The position numbers and the translations under genes were made by a program. Below the pieces are notes generated by a model. The model did no database searches, was not told the origin of the DNA, and saw nothing but the letters and a program-made list of their open reading frames with translations. A DNA stretch of 50,935 nt from Streptomyces adelaidensis (GTDB taxonomy: Bacteria; Actinomycetota; Actinomycetes; Streptomycetales; Streptomycetaceae), in assembly GCF_016598475.1 (NCBI RefSeq), contig NZ_JAEMUX010000064.1, forward strand, positions 1-50,935, written 5' to 3'. Below are positions 18,260 through 26,997 of this stretch, in pieces (positions within the stretch are counted from its first letter, which is position 1; each line of letters starts with the position of its first letter).

Positions 18260-18557
18260 AGTTCCTCCTGGTGTGGTCGAGCACCCTCATGCTGTGCTGG
18301 GGCGACCGTTCCTGTCGTCCGATTCGCCGGGCTGGTCCCCCCTCGGGCCCCGGGCCATGTCGCACAGCCTGTACCACCCGCTCGCGGGCGACTCACGACG
18401 TGCTGTACCCCAGCCTAATCATCAAAAGCGCGGACCCGTCAGGCCCGTCTCTCCCGACCGGCTTCCGCGAATCGCACAACTAGCCAAAAAGCGGAGTAAC
18501 TTGGACATAGGTCCCCGGCTTGGTCTTCACTCGCCGGCCTCGTCCTGAACGGGCGGC
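18260..18557. other. Gap upstream of the EspI-like gene
   Basis: These 298 bp lie between two leftward genes. Apart from the ribosome binding site of the EspI-like gene (18260-18270) I see no gene; a short AT-richer patch near 18470-18510 may carry promoter elements, but no clear boxes are seen. Confidence 0.5.
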
Positions 18558-19337
18558 TCAGTCCATGCGACGTGCCACACCCAGGAGACCGGTCTCCGCG
18601 TCTGTGGCCTGCGTCATCACGTACTGCCGGTCCCGCTCCGTGCACCACAGCGTGATGCCGTCCTGCAGTCCCGGCAGGGACCGGATCTCGGGGCGCGGCA
18701 GCCCTATCACGCGCCCGATCTCCGTGGCCTCGTCCGGCGACACCCGCTGTACGCCCACGAGACGGGCCTGGCGCATCAACCGCGGTGCGACCGGACTCAG
18801 ATAGGGAAGAAGCGTGAGAACGGACTGCCAGGGTGCGGACGTCACGCGTCCGCGTGGCGGCCGCATACCGCAGTCACGCACCACCAGCACCGGGGTCCCG
18901 GCCGACGCGCCCTGTGGGGGTACGCGTCCCACGTCGTACACGGCAAGACCGTTCTGCCCGCCACCCATCGCGTGTACCAACGGCATCCAGGCCTGTGCCC
19001 GTGCCGTCTCCACGGCGACGCGTGCCCCTGTCGCCGCCGCGCGCAGCGCCAAGACCTGGGCCGTCCACAGACCGCCGATGAGGACGACGTCGAACGGGGT
19101 CGGACGGTTGACCCCGAGGACGGCGGGCTGGCCCTGTTGGTCGACACCCACCACCACACCGTCGTCTCCGATGGGCAGGGAGAGCGCGCCCACCTGCTCC
19201 ACGGGCAGCCTGTGCCGCGGGTGTTTGGGACCCAGCAGCCCGAACCCGGTGCGCAACCGTTGCCCGAGGCCCGTGGCCTCCGGAGCGCCTTCCGCCACGG
19301 ACCCGGGTGCCGGCGAGGCCGATGCCCTGGTGGTCAT
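18558..19337 (-). CDS. ESX-locus conserved hypothetical protein
   Basis: The 259-residue product is not a family I can name. It is predicted to be soluble and alpha/beta: PVEQVGALSLPIGDDGVVVGVDQQG suggests beta strands, RPTPFDVVLIGGLWTAQVLALRAAATGARVAVETAR looks like a nucleotide-binding-like core without a clear P-loop, and the C-terminus has RLVGVQRVSPDEA and LWCTERDRQYVMTQATDAETG. Its ATG shares one base with the eccE stop, so it is translationally coupled to EccE. The coupling suggests a role in assembly or regulation of the ESX machine, but this is inference. Confidence 0.7.
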   Translation of the reverse strand: MTTRASASPAPGSVAEGAPEATGLGQRLRTGFGLLGPKHPRHRLPVEQVGALSLPIGDDGVVVGVDQQGQPAVLGVNRPTPFDVVLIGGLWTAQVLALRAAATGARVAVETARAQAWMPLVHAMGGGQNGLAVYDVGRVPPQGASAGTPVLVVRDCGMRPPRGRVTSAPWQSVLTLLPYLSPVAPRLMRQARLVGVQRVSPDEATEIGRVIGLPRPEIRSLPGLQDGITLWCTERDRQYVMTQATDAETGLLGVARRMD

Positions 19338-20722
19338 CAGCGGGTACCTCCGAGCGGCAGGGTGGCGAGAACGCCGGGGAGTTGCTCACGGTCCAGACGC
19401 ACGAGCCCGGTCCGCGCCTGTCGCGCGGCCTGCTCCAGCTCACGCCGCGCGTCGGTCAGCTCCTGATTGCTGCGACCGGCGATGCGAAAGTGACCTGTGA
19501 TGGTCACGTCCTGCCGACCGCCCTTGGCCAGCGTCAGACTGAAGGTCGTCGCAAGAGCGGGAACCGCGGTCAGATGTGCCACCAACTGTGCCAGCGAGGT
19601 GCCGGAACCGCCCAGTTGAGGCCAGCGGCGCACCCAGTACGTGGTGTGCCGGCGGTTGTCACAGCGCCAACTGCGGCTGGACTCCTCGGTCCGTCGCTGC
19701 GGCGTCTCGTCCAGCCCGGTCTGCGCGGCCTGCGCGGTAGCCATCGGGTTGGCGCACGCCGAGGTGGCGATGGCGGCCGTCAGCTCCTCCTCCGTAAGGA
19801 GATTGGCCCGGAAGCCGGCGCCGGTCAGTCGACTGGCCAGGTGCTCCGCCGCCCGCACCAGACACTTCTGCGCACCGCGGAGTCCGCCGCCGCGCGCGGC
19901 GACCGCCTCCGGGCACAACTCGGGGTCGAGTTTCAGCGCTATCCATGTGATGCGCACCGCGGGAGCGCCCGTCTGGGCCTGCAGCGGTGCGTAATTGCTC
20001 ACCACCACCGACTGCTGGGGGAGATGCAGCGCGGGCGCCGGCTGCGTGTGCACCAGGATCTGTGCCGACTCCAGCAGGATTCCGTCGACTTCGAGGACAT
20101 CCTGCACGAGCGCGACGGGCAACGGACGGCGACTGCGCTCGGCGCGCAGCGCACCGGCGTCCGACTCCAGTTGGAGCACCGCGGTGAGGAATCCTCCGTC
20201 GCCCACCATGCCGACCGGCCGCTGATCGCGGCGCTCGCCGCGGTTGAAGCTGTACGTCCGCAGTCTCGGATCACACTCCACAGCAGGTGCGAGGCCGGAA
20301 TCGGTCCCCGGGGGCACCGGCGTGCTCGCGGCCCTGCGCGTGCGGGCCCGCAGCGCCAGCATCGAGCCCAACCACTCGGGCAGGGAGTGCCCGCGGCGTC
20401 GTACGAGAGCGAGTGCGACCAGCACGGCGGCAGCGGCGACCGCTGGAATGAGTGCGGCCGTACCGACAAGCCATCCGGCGACCACGAGGGCGGCCGCCAT
20501 CTCCAGTATCACCAGACGCTGCACCGCGAACGAGCCCCCGTGCCCCGAGTGGGACTTCAGATGGGGCGAGACGGACCCCCGGTACGACGCGGAGGCGGCA
20601 GGCGCCGCTCCCGGCCGCGCAGTTGGAGAAGGGGAAGACGAACCGTGCGAACGCGACCGGCGCGCGCCACCCGATCGCGGTCCTGATTGCGAACGCGACC
20701 GGGCCCGTGTTGCGGAAGCCAT
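19337..20722 (-). CDS. eccE: Type VII secretion protein EccE
   Basis: EccE is a peripheral member of the ESX membrane complex. The 461-residue product has a basic, Ser/Arg-rich N-terminal tail of about 65 residues, two membrane helices (about 70-87 and 89-107) and a soluble domain. The soluble domain includes VGMVGDGGFLTAVLQLE and VRITWIALKLDPELCPEAVAARGGG, typical of EccE. The gene is divergent from eccB across a gap of about 200 bp and coupled to the next leftward gene. Assignment rests on membrane topology, these segments and the surrounding ecc genes. Confidence 0.85.
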   Translation of the reverse strand: MASATRARSRSQSGPRSGGARRSRSHGSSSPSPTARPGAAPAASASYRGSVSPHLKSHSGHGGSFAVQRLVILEMAAALVVAGWLVGTAALIPAVAAAAVLVALALVRRRGHSLPEWLGSMLALRARTRRAASTPVPPGTDSGLAPAVECDPRLRTYSFNRGERRDQRPVGMVGDGGFLTAVLQLESDAGALRAERSRRPLPVALVQDVLEVDGILLESAQILVHTQPAPALHLPQQSVVVSNYAPLQAQTGAPAVRITWIALKLDPELCPEAVAARGGGLRGAQKCLVRAAEHLASRLTGAGFRANLLTEEELTAAIATSACANPMATAQAAQTGLDETPQRRTEESSRSWRCDNRRHTTYWVRRWPQLGGSGTSLAQLVAHLTAVPALATTFSLTLAKGGRQDVTITGHFRIAGRSNQELTDARRELEQAARQARTGLVRLDREQLPGVLATLPLGGTR

Positions 20723-20927
20723 TACTCCAAAACCCCCGAACTCTCCCGAAATTCCCTGCGCTCAGGGCCTTTCAAAGCCTGAGTACCCTGCCCGTGCCAT
20801 CAGCACAGTCACGCAACAGGCATAGTAGGGGGCGGCTCTGACAGCCTAGGCACCAGAGGCGATCGAGGACGGGGACGGATCTTCACAGGTCCCCCCCATG
20901 GCTCCGCACAGGAGAGAGCGGACACAG

Positions 20928-22451
20928 ATGGCATCACGGCGGGAAGAACTCAGCGGCTACACCTTCGCGAAGCGTCGTACGCTCGCGTCCTTCCTTCAGC
21001 CATCCCCGTCGGGCTCGGAGGAAGGCGCCCCGAGGCCGATGCGTGCGCTGTGGCCCGGCGCCGTCGTCGGTGTGGTGATCCTCGCGGTCTTCGGCGGCAT
21101 CGGTGTGTTCAGCCCCACGGCACCCAAGGGCTGGGCCAAGGCGGAGGAGCACGTCATCGTGGCGAGCGATTCCACCACCCGGTACGTGGTGCTGAAGACG
21201 GACGGTCGAGAGCAGCTGCATCCGGTTCTCAACATGGCGTCGGCCAAGCTGCTCCTGGACCCCGCCAAGGCCGGCGTCATCACCGTCGACGAGAAGATCC
21301 TGGACAGCGGCAAGCCGCCGCATGGCGCCACGATCGGGATCCCCTACGCCCCCGACCGCCTGCCCTCCGCCGACGAGGCCGAGGTCGCCAAGCGCTGGGC
21401 TGTGTGCGAGCGTCCCGGTGACGGCGGCCGCGCCATCCAGAACGCCGCGTTCGTCCTGGCCAAGAAGGAGTTCTCCAAGACGGGAGGCTCCAACAAGCTC
21501 TCCGGAGGCGACTTGATGTACGTCGTCGGCCCGGACGACAAGACGCAATACGTGGTCGATGCCCAGGGCACCGCGTACCAACTGGCCGACTCCACCGACA
21601 CCGAGCTGCTCAAAGCCCTCGACACCCAGGGGCGTGAACCGCAGCGAGTCTCCCAGGAATGGCTCGACACCCTCCACAAGGGCGACCCGATCTCCATCCC
21701 GGAGATCGACGGTACACCCGGCGTGAAGGCGAACGCCTCCACCGGCCTCGAGCAGTACGACAAGGTCGGCGAGGTCATCAAGGCATACGACGGCCAGCGG
21801 ATGCAGTACTACGTGGTGCTGCAGGGCGAGGTGGCCCGGATCTCCGAGTTCGTCGCCACGCTGCTGCTCAACAGCCGTGACCTTGTCGACGTCGGGCAGG
21901 CGGGCGAGGCGCAACAGGTGCACCCCGGCGCGGTCACCGACAGCACGACCTTCGAGGCGGACAAGACCTGGCCGGCGTTCAAGCCGAAGACGGTGAACGA
22001 CGGCGCCAGCGCCGCCTCGGGCCGCAACACCGTCTGCAACGTCCTCCTCTCGGTCGGCTCGAAGGGGAAGACGACGCTGTCCACCTGGGTGGGCACCGAC
22101 TTCCCCGCTCAACTGCCCACCGGTTCCTCCAGCGCGTACGTCACCCCCGGCTCCGGCCAGCTCTACCGCCAGTTCCAGGGCACGGAGACGGCGGCAGGCG
22201 GCGTGTTCCTGGTCACGGACACGGGTCTGCGTTATGCCCTGCAGTCCAACAGCGACAGCGCCACCGACGACGAGGGCATCGGCACCTCCGCCAAGCAGCG
22301 TGAGGAAGCGCTGACCGAGGCGAAGATCGCTCAGACCCGGCTCGGCTACGAGAAGGTGACCCCCTCGCCGGTTCCCGCCGAGTGGTCGACATTCCTGCCG
22401 ACCGGCCCGCGCCTGTCGGAGGCGGCGGCGCGGCAGCCGCAGGGCTCGTAG
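20928..22451 (+). CDS. eccB: Type VII secretion protein EccB
   Basis: EccB is a single-pass ESX core component with a large extracytoplasmic domain. The 507-residue product starts MASRREELSGYTFAKRR, a typical EccB start, has one membrane helix (about 42-61) and then about 440 residues outside, including VLKTDGREQLHPVLNMASAKLLL and four Cys that may form disulphides. ATG 20928 with AGGAGAGA at 20910 is preferred to the ATG 10 codons earlier, which lacks a ribosome binding site. It begins the rightward eccB-mycosin run. Confidence 0.95.
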   Translation: MASRREELSGYTFAKRRTLASFLQPSPSGSEEGAPRPMRALWPGAVVGVVILAVFGGIGVFSPTAPKGWAKAEEHVIVASDSTTRYVVLKTDGREQLHPVLNMASAKLLLDPAKAGVITVDEKILDSGKPPHGATIGIPYAPDRLPSADEAEVAKRWAVCERPGDGGRAIQNAAFVLAKKEFSKTGGSNKLSGGDLMYVVGPDDKTQYVVDAQGTAYQLADSTDTELLKALDTQGREPQRVSQEWLDTLHKGDPISIPEIDGTPGVKANASTGLEQYDKVGEVIKAYDGQRMQYYVVLQGEVARISEFVATLLLNSRDLVDVGQAGEAQQVHPGAVTDSTTFEADKTWPAFKPKTVNDGASAASGRNTVCNVLLSVGSKGKTTLSTWVGTDFPAQLPTGSSSAYVTPGSGQLYRQFQGTETAAGGVFLVTDTGLRYALQSNSDSATDDEGIGTSAKQREEALTEAKIAQTRLGYEKVTPSPVPAEWSTFLPTGPRLSEAAARQPQGS

Positions 22452-22476
22452 ACGCGGGTCGGAGGAGAGCGACGCG

Positions 22477-23850
22477 ATGGCGAGGGTGAAGGTGAAGGTG
22501 AAGACGAGGGTGAAGGCGCTCGCCAGGCCGAACGAGCGGGCGCTGAATGAGCGGAGCCGGCGTAGCGCGGGAGCGCGGGAGCTCCGGAGCGGCTGGAGCG
22601 GCTGGAGCGCGAGGCCGGGGGCCCTGGCCGCCGCGACCACGCTGATCGCCGCCACCTCGGTGGTCGCCTGGCCTGCGACGTCCGCCTGGGCGGACAGCGG
22701 CCAGTGCACGTTTCCGTCGAAGAACTACGCGGGCCGCCCCTGGGCGTTGCAACGCGTCAACCTCGACCAGTTGTGGGCCCTGTCCACGGGCAAGAACGTA
22801 CAAGTAGCCGTGATCGACACCGGTGTGGACGTCAAGAACCGCCAGCTCACGGAGGCCGTGGACGCCGCCGAGGGCGCGAACTACCTTCCCGTCAAGAACG
22901 CCAAGGGCGAGAAGATCGACCGCGGCAACGGCAGCGGCACCACCGACACGGTGGGCCACGGCACACGCGTGGCCGGCATCATCGCGGCCCGCCCGCTGAA
23001 GGGGACCGGTTTCGTGGGCATGGCCCCGGACGCCGAGATCATTCCCATTAAGCAGAACAACGCGGAGGGCGACGGAACGGCCCTCACCCTGGCGTCGTCG
23101 ATCCGCCACGCGGTCGACGTGGGTGCCGACATCATCAACATCTCTCAGGACACGGCCAACGCCGTGAAACCCGACGTGAGGCTTGAGCAAGCCGTCGAGC
23201 ACGCCCTCGAGAGCAACGTCGTGGTCGTCGCCTCGGCAGGCAACGACGGCCTGGGCGGCAACGTCAAGGTCACCTACCCGGCGTCGTACGAGGGAGTCCT
23301 GGCGGTGGCGGCCTCCGACCGCAACAACGAACGGGCATCCTTCTCACAGTCAGGGGAATTCGTAGGAGTCGCAGCCCCCGGCGTCGACATGATCTCCACA
23401 GTCCCCGGCGGCGGCCACTGCTCCGACAACGGTACGAGTTTCTCGGCGCCGTACGTGGCCGGTGTGGCCGCCCTCCTGAAGTCCAAGTACCCGAAATGGA
23501 CAGCCCAGCAGATCGTCGCCCAGATCGAGCAGACCGCGGAACGCTCGATCCCCGGCCACGACCGCCTGGTCGGCTGGGGCGTGATCGACCCCGTCAAAGC
23601 CCTGACAGACGTGGACCCGGAGCACCCGGTCGAAAGCCCGAAGCCCGAGGACGGCGTGGCCAAGGGCGAGGCACCCGCGGTCACTCCCCTGCACTTCGGC
23701 GAGTCCGCGGAGGAACGGAACACCCGCCTGGCGACATATGTGGCCGTAGGCGGCCTGGTACTGGTGGCGGGCCTGAGCGGCACGGCGGTAGCGGTACGCG
23801 ACACACGACGCAGGCAGCGGCGCCCGGGAGACGACGCATGGACACGCTGA
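22477..23850 (+). CDS. mycP: Type VII secretion mycosin (S8 subtilase), copy 1
   Basis: Mycosins are membrane-anchored subtilisin-like proteases associated with the ESX complex. The 457-residue product has a long basic N-terminus with a secretion signal ending near WPATSAWA (about 65-72). The catalytic triad is Asp114 (VIDTGVD), His161 (GHGTRVAGI) and Ser321 (NGTSFSAPYVAG), with oxyanion Asn256. A C-terminal membrane helix (about 407-426) ends in a basic cytoplasmic tail. It starts 25 bp after eccB and its last 13 bp overlap a small membrane-protein gene. A second, divergent mycosin is encoded at 30375. Confidence 0.94.
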   Translation: MARVKVKVKTRVKALARPNERALNERSRRSAGARELRSGWSGWSARPGALAAATTLIAATSVVAWPATSAWADSGQCTFPSKNYAGRPWALQRVNLDQLWALSTGKNVQVAVIDTGVDVKNRQLTEAVDAAEGANYLPVKNAKGEKIDRGNGSGTTDTVGHGTRVAGIIAARPLKGTGFVGMAPDAEIIPIKQNNAEGDGTALTLASSIRHAVDVGADIINISQDTANAVKPDVRLEQAVEHALESNVVVVASAGNDGLGGNVKVTYPASYEGVLAVAASDRNNERASFSQSGEFVGVAAPGVDMISTVPGGGHCSDNGTSFSAPYVAGVAALLKSKYPKWTAQQIVAQIEQTAERSIPGHDRLVGWGVIDPVKALTDVDPEHPVESPKPEDGVAKGEAPAVTPLHFGESAEERNTRLATYVAVGGLVLVAGLSGTAVAVRDTRRRQRRPGDDAWTR

Positions 23851-24056
23851 CCCAACTGAACGTGCTGGGCCTGGTCCTGTCCGCCCTACTGCTGGCCATG
23901 GCCTGCATCAAGGCGGACCGAGTACGCGCCTGGCGCTCCCGCATCAACCCATCGGCTGAGGACCTACCCGATGCGGCCTTCACAGCCGCCCGTATCCTTT
24001 TCGTCACCGCGGCCGGCCTTGGTATCTATCTGGCCATCCAGGGCTTCGGCGGCTAA
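23838..24056 (+). CDS. Small two-helix membrane protein
   Basis: This 72-residue protein (MDTLTQLNVLGLVLSALLLAM...) has one hydrophobic helix near residues 7-25 and another near 50-68, with a charged loop KADRVRAWRSRINPSAEDLPD between. ATG 23838 is preceded by gggagacgac as ribosome binding site and overlaps the mycosin end by 13 bp, so it is the last gene of the eccB-mycosin operon. No family is recognised; a role as an accessory subunit of the ESX membrane complex is possible. Confidence 0.7.
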   Translation: MDTLTQLNVLGLVLSALLLAMACIKADRVRAWRSRINPSAEDLPDAAFTAARILFVTAAGLGIYLAIQGFGG

Positions 24057-24480
24057 GACGACGCGTCGTGGACGACAGCGGGCTGACCACTGCGGTGCAG
24101 GGGGCCACGGACGACCCGGACGGTGGATTTGCCGGAATGACGAGGCGGGCGACTCCTTCTACTTCGATGACTACGGGACCCTCATCAAGGAGAAAGGTGG
24201 CCCAGAACGGCGGCGGCGATGCCCCGCCGTTGGGCGTGGACGCCGAACCGGCTGACGCCAACACCGACTCCGACGCCTACGTCACGGTCAAGGGGAACGG
24301 CGCGGGCGTCGTGTTCTGTACGCACATCGAACGCGTTCGGTCGAAAGAGGACGACCACACGCCGCATCACCGGTGGGCCAGGGACGCTGACTTATCGAGC
24401 GTATCGGCTTGCTGTGGAGGTGGAGGGCGGGGAGTGCTGACCTCTACCGATGAGTTGTCACACGGCCAATAGTGTGAAGC
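24057..24480 (+). pseudogene. Decayed coding region in ESX accessory island
   Basis: No single frame is convincing here. Protein-like fragments occur in different frames: DSFYFDDYGTLIKEKGG (about 24150-24200), then AYVTVKGNGAGVVFCTHIERVRSKEDD (about 24277-24352, second frame), then TYRAYRLAVEVEGGEC with a stop near 24440 (third frame). This suggests a frameshifted remnant of a small protein. The alternative is one continuous 134-residue frame from 24068, which has low-complexity, non-family sequence. Origin is unknown. Confidence 0.4.
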
Positions 24481-24537
24481 GCCAGATGTCTTGCCGGAAG
24501 CCCTGCGGCGAAGAACAGCAGCGATGGGACGGATACC

Positions 24538-24660
24538 GTGAAAACTGCGGCTTCCTTGGCTGGGGGCTCTGGTCTGAGCCTGCTCGCGGTCAGCCTGATA
24601 CTGATGTCACGCGACCCGGTGGCCGCCTCGCCGCCAAGCGGAAGATTTCAAGTCCAGTGA
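24538..24660 (+). pseudogene. Signal-peptide-like fragment before IS remnant
   Basis: A GTG at 24538 opens a 40-codon frame with a clear signal-like sequence (MKTAASLAGG, then LSLLAVSLILM) and stops at 24660, directly before the transposase remnant. It looks like the 5' end of an exported-protein gene cut by insertion. It may have been the start of the 3' fragment at 24994, but that link is inference. Confidence 0.4.
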
Positions 24661-24673
24661 GACGGTCGTGACG

Positions 24674-24993
24674 CTATGAGGTTTGTGGTGCGGGTTCCCG
24701 GCGCTTGGCCGGGTCGTTGATCCACGCGGTCTGGGGTATCCGTGGTGGTCGGGGGCGGCGGCCGAAGCGTTCGGGGTGGCGGGCGTATGCCTCGGCGAGG
24801 GTGAGCGCGCGCTGGTCGCGGACCTCCTCGGCGGTCCCGAAGTGGATGGAGGCGGGGGTGTGCCAGCCGATGCCCGAGTGCCGGTGCTCATGGTTGTAGT
24901 ACGCGATGAACGCGTCGAACCACTCGCGAGCGTGGGTCAGCGAGTCGAACCGCTCGGGGTAGTCCGACATGTACTTCGTGGTCTCGGATTCGC
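24674..24993 (-). mobile_element. IS3-family transposase remnant (C-terminal OrfB)
   Basis: Read leftward, about 105 residues match the C-terminal integrase-core end of an IS3-type OrfB: the run KYMSDYPERFDSLTHAREW is followed by AYYNHEHRHSGIGWHTPAS and ends with ERFGRRPRPPRIPQTAWIN. The catalytic DDE core before it is missing; family-like sequence stops near 24993, where a plus-strand fragment starts. It is therefore a dead relic. A sequence at 24646-24666 just beyond its 3' end resembles one at 26048-26069. Confidence 0.75.
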
Positions 24994-25360
24994 CGCGAAC
25001 ATCACGATCGATGGCGCGTACCGACCGGACGCGGCGACGCTGTTCGACATCGCCCACGAGTCCGTGGAGCGCTTGAGTCAGGCTGCCACGTCTGTTGTGG
25101 TCACCGGCCGCCGAGAGATCGACTCCGCAGACGCGCCCGGTTTCACGCAGACGCTGGCCGTCTCGGCCGTTGTCGGCGGCGTACCCCGCGACCTTGTTCA
25201 GTCCCAGGTGTACCTGTCCATGCTGGACGTTGCCGATCCGCACGAGCGGGTGGTGATCCGCCTGGTCCTGACAGCTACCGCATCCCAACACCCTGCTGTC
25301 CTACACGACTTCCAGGACTTCGTACGCACAGTCAGCCCGGACTCCAACGCGGCTTCGTAG
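24994..25360 (+). pseudogene. 3' fragment of an exported or ESX-linked protein gene
   Basis: From the IS junction a plus-strand frame runs to 25360 with sequence such as FTQTLAVSAVVGGVPRDLVQ, QVYLSMLDVADPHERVVIRL and HDFQDFVRTVSP, with GC-rich third codon positions. It resembles the C-terminal half of LpqN/DUF1795-like proteins, but this family call is tentative. The open frame continues upstream through the transposase relic on the other strand, which is coincidental. The 5' part of the gene is missing. Confidence 0.5.
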
Positions 25361-25384
25361 CACGTTCGGCGCAAGCGGCAGATC

Positions 25385-25413
25385 TTGCACCTGCAACCCT
25401 CCCCTCATAGGTT
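25385..25413 (+). promoter_or_regulatory. Candidate promoter for leaderless gene at 25420
   Basis: TTGCAC (25385-25390) and TAGGTT (25408-25413) are 17 bp apart, close to the vegetative Streptomyces consensus. The -10 box ends 6 nt before the ATG at 25420, and no ribosome binding site is seen, so the mRNA is probably leaderless. Confidence 0.55.
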
Positions 25414-25419
25414 GACTTC

Positions 25420-25932
25420 ATGGGACTCTTCGACAAGCTGACCGGAACCAAACGCCCCGCCGATGGTGTCGCCCCGCGATCCGCCGCCGAGATCCAGGCG
25501 GCCCTGCTCGGCCTCAACAGTCCTGATGTCCCGTACGTCATCCGGGACGGCCGTGCGGAAGGCGCCGACTTGGTTGCCGAGTGGCGCATCCTGGACCCGG
25601 CCTGGCAGACCTTCTTCGTCCGCGCCCAGGTGAGTCGAGTTTTCCAGGTCCGTATGCGTTTGGTTCCGGAGACGAACGAAGTTCGCTCCCTCGACCAGCA
25701 ATACGAGGTGACGTGGGTCGGCGACACCCCCAGACTGGCCATCGCGGCCGAGGCTCAACGGGGCCAGGTGCAGACGGTCTCGAAACGCTGGACGCTGGGC
25801 GGGGGCGAAGACGGCGGCCTCGAAGCGACCGAGACGTTTGGCTTCGACAGCTCTGAGCTGAAGGGCCGCCTGCAAGACACAATCCTGGGCGTGGGGTGGA
25901 CCTGGCGAGGAGTAATCACTGGCAAGCTGTGA
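25420..25932 (+). CDS. Conserved-looking hypothetical cytosolic protein
   Basis: The intact 170-residue product has no signal or membrane segment and is rich in predicted beta strands: VPYVIRDGRAEGADLVAEWRI, FQVRMRLVPETNEVRSLDQQ and ETFGFDSSELKGRLQDTILG. It starts MGLFDKLTGTKRP, a form often seen in small soluble accessory proteins. The family is not recognised. It is flanked by gene remnants, and its own promoter (25385-25413) suggests independent expression. No link to ESX is shown beyond position. Confidence 0.7.
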   Translation: MGLFDKLTGTKRPADGVAPRSAAEIQAALLGLNSPDVPYVIRDGRAEGADLVAEWRILDPAWQTFFVRAQVSRVFQVRMRLVPETNEVRSLDQQYEVTWVGDTPRLAIAAEAQRGQVQTVSKRWTLGGGEDGGLEATETFGFDSSELKGRLQDTILGVGWTWRGVITGKL

Positions 25933-26047
25933 GCTTTCGGGCCCTGACTCGCTGCCTTGCCGTGGGTTCCCCCTTACCGTTTGCCTGCGCACCGCCCCAC
26001 ACTGGAAAGAGCGTCGAAACAAGGAGTGCGCAGGGATGCCGTACTAG

Positions 26048-26202
26048 GTTTCGACGTCGAGTGAGACGGTGAGTTCCCCGTTGTGCGGGAGATGCTGATT
26101 AGCTGGCCAGAAGGGGTGTACGGGGTTTCGGGTTCGCTTGTTCGGCCGTCGCCTGGTCGGCGTGGTGATTCTCCTCGAACTCGTAATTACACTTCAGCTG
26201 CT
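26048..26202. other. Possible IS-derived scar at an island junction
   Basis: TTTCGACGTCGAGTGAGACGGT (26048-26069) resembles 24646-24666 beside the transposase relic. From here to about 26202 the sequence lacks GC-biased third codon positions in the frame that later becomes coding. It probably marks old insertion or deletion DNA rather than a gene. Confidence 0.35.
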
Positions 26203-26997
26203 GTGATCGAGAAGCAGCCGGGCATCAGTGACAGCCTGGCACGGATGGCATCGGGTCACATCGACAGCCTCAACTACTCTGCTGCCGACTTCGGTCGCAG
26301 CGGCGATGCGACCGGGCGCGATGCCCGGTTCGGCGCCGATGCAAATCACCTCCGAGACTTCGGCGAGACGACCACGACCAACTTCCTTCGTGCCGTGGCC
26401 GCTGATGAGGACGCGTACAACACGGTGTCGGCAGCCCAGCAGGCGTACGGCTCCAGCGTCATGGCCGCGCAGGGCGGCGACGAAGGAGATGTGAAGCGGG
26501 TCGCTCTGCACAGCATGTTGATGCACGGCACCCTCGATCAGTCCCGGTTCGAGAGCATCGGCCAGGAGTTCGCCGACGAGAAGGAAGCTGCCAACCGGGA
26601 GCTGGAGAAGCAGGGGGCCTGGCGTGACTTCGCCGCCGGCGCTGTGATCGGTACAGGGGTGGGAGTGGCCTCCGCCGTGGTCATCCCGGCCGGTGCGGCA
26701 GCGGCCACCGCCGTACCGCTCGCCTTCGAAGTGGCCGGCGGGGCGGCGGAGACCCATATGTCGAGCCAGACGCTCGACAGGCTGAAGGAGAACGAGTTCG
26801 ACAACAAGGACGAGGCGCTCCAGGCAATCGACAAGGCCCGAGATACAGGCCAGAGCAACGCCATGATTCCGCTGCTGAATTGCGCGCAGGCGAGCGGCAT
26901 GTCCGAGGACGAAATTTGGGACCTGTCGAGTGAGGCGGAAGATGCTTACAACAGGGGTCGCGACCGTAGCGACACCAAGGACGTTCGAGGATACTGA
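26203..26997 (+). CDS. WXG-superfamily/DUF6571-like protein, N-terminally truncated
   Basis: From GTG 26203 a 264-residue frame shows GC-biased codons. The sequence has ISDSLARMASGHIDSLNYS, a Gly-rich hydrophobic stretch FAAGAVIGTGVGVASAVVIPAGAAAATAVPLAFEVAGG, and a C-terminus with SQTLDRLKENEFDNKDEA and SDTKDVRGY. This fits the C-terminal part of long ESX-linked Streptomyces proteins that I associate with DUF6571; their N-terminal WXG-like half is absent. An in-frame GTG at 26083 adds 40 residues of AT-richer, non-family sequence. The stop shares one base with the next ATG. The truncated product may still be made; its function is unknown. Confidence 0.6.
   Translation: MIEKQPGISDSLARMASGHIDSLNYSAADFGRSGDATGRDARFGADANHLRDFGETTTTNFLRAVAADEDAYNTVSAAQQAYGSSVMAAQGGDEGDVKRVALHSMLMHGTLDQSRFESIGQEFADEKEAANRELEKQGAWRDFAAGAVIGTGVGVASAVVIPAGAAAATAVPLAFEVAGGAAETHMSSQTLDRLKENEFDNKDEALQAIDKARDTGQSNAMIPLLNCAQASGMSEDEIWDLSSEAEDAYNRGRDRSDTKDVRGY

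Noticed and set aside
23496..24056. A 186-residue protein ending at 24056
   Set aside because: Its first 114 residues are out of frame with the mycosin; only the last 72 residues from ATG 23838 look like a real membrane protein.
24683..25360. One continuous 225-residue plus-strand gene
   Set aside because: Its first half is antisense to the IS3 transposase relic; only the part from about 24994 looks coding.
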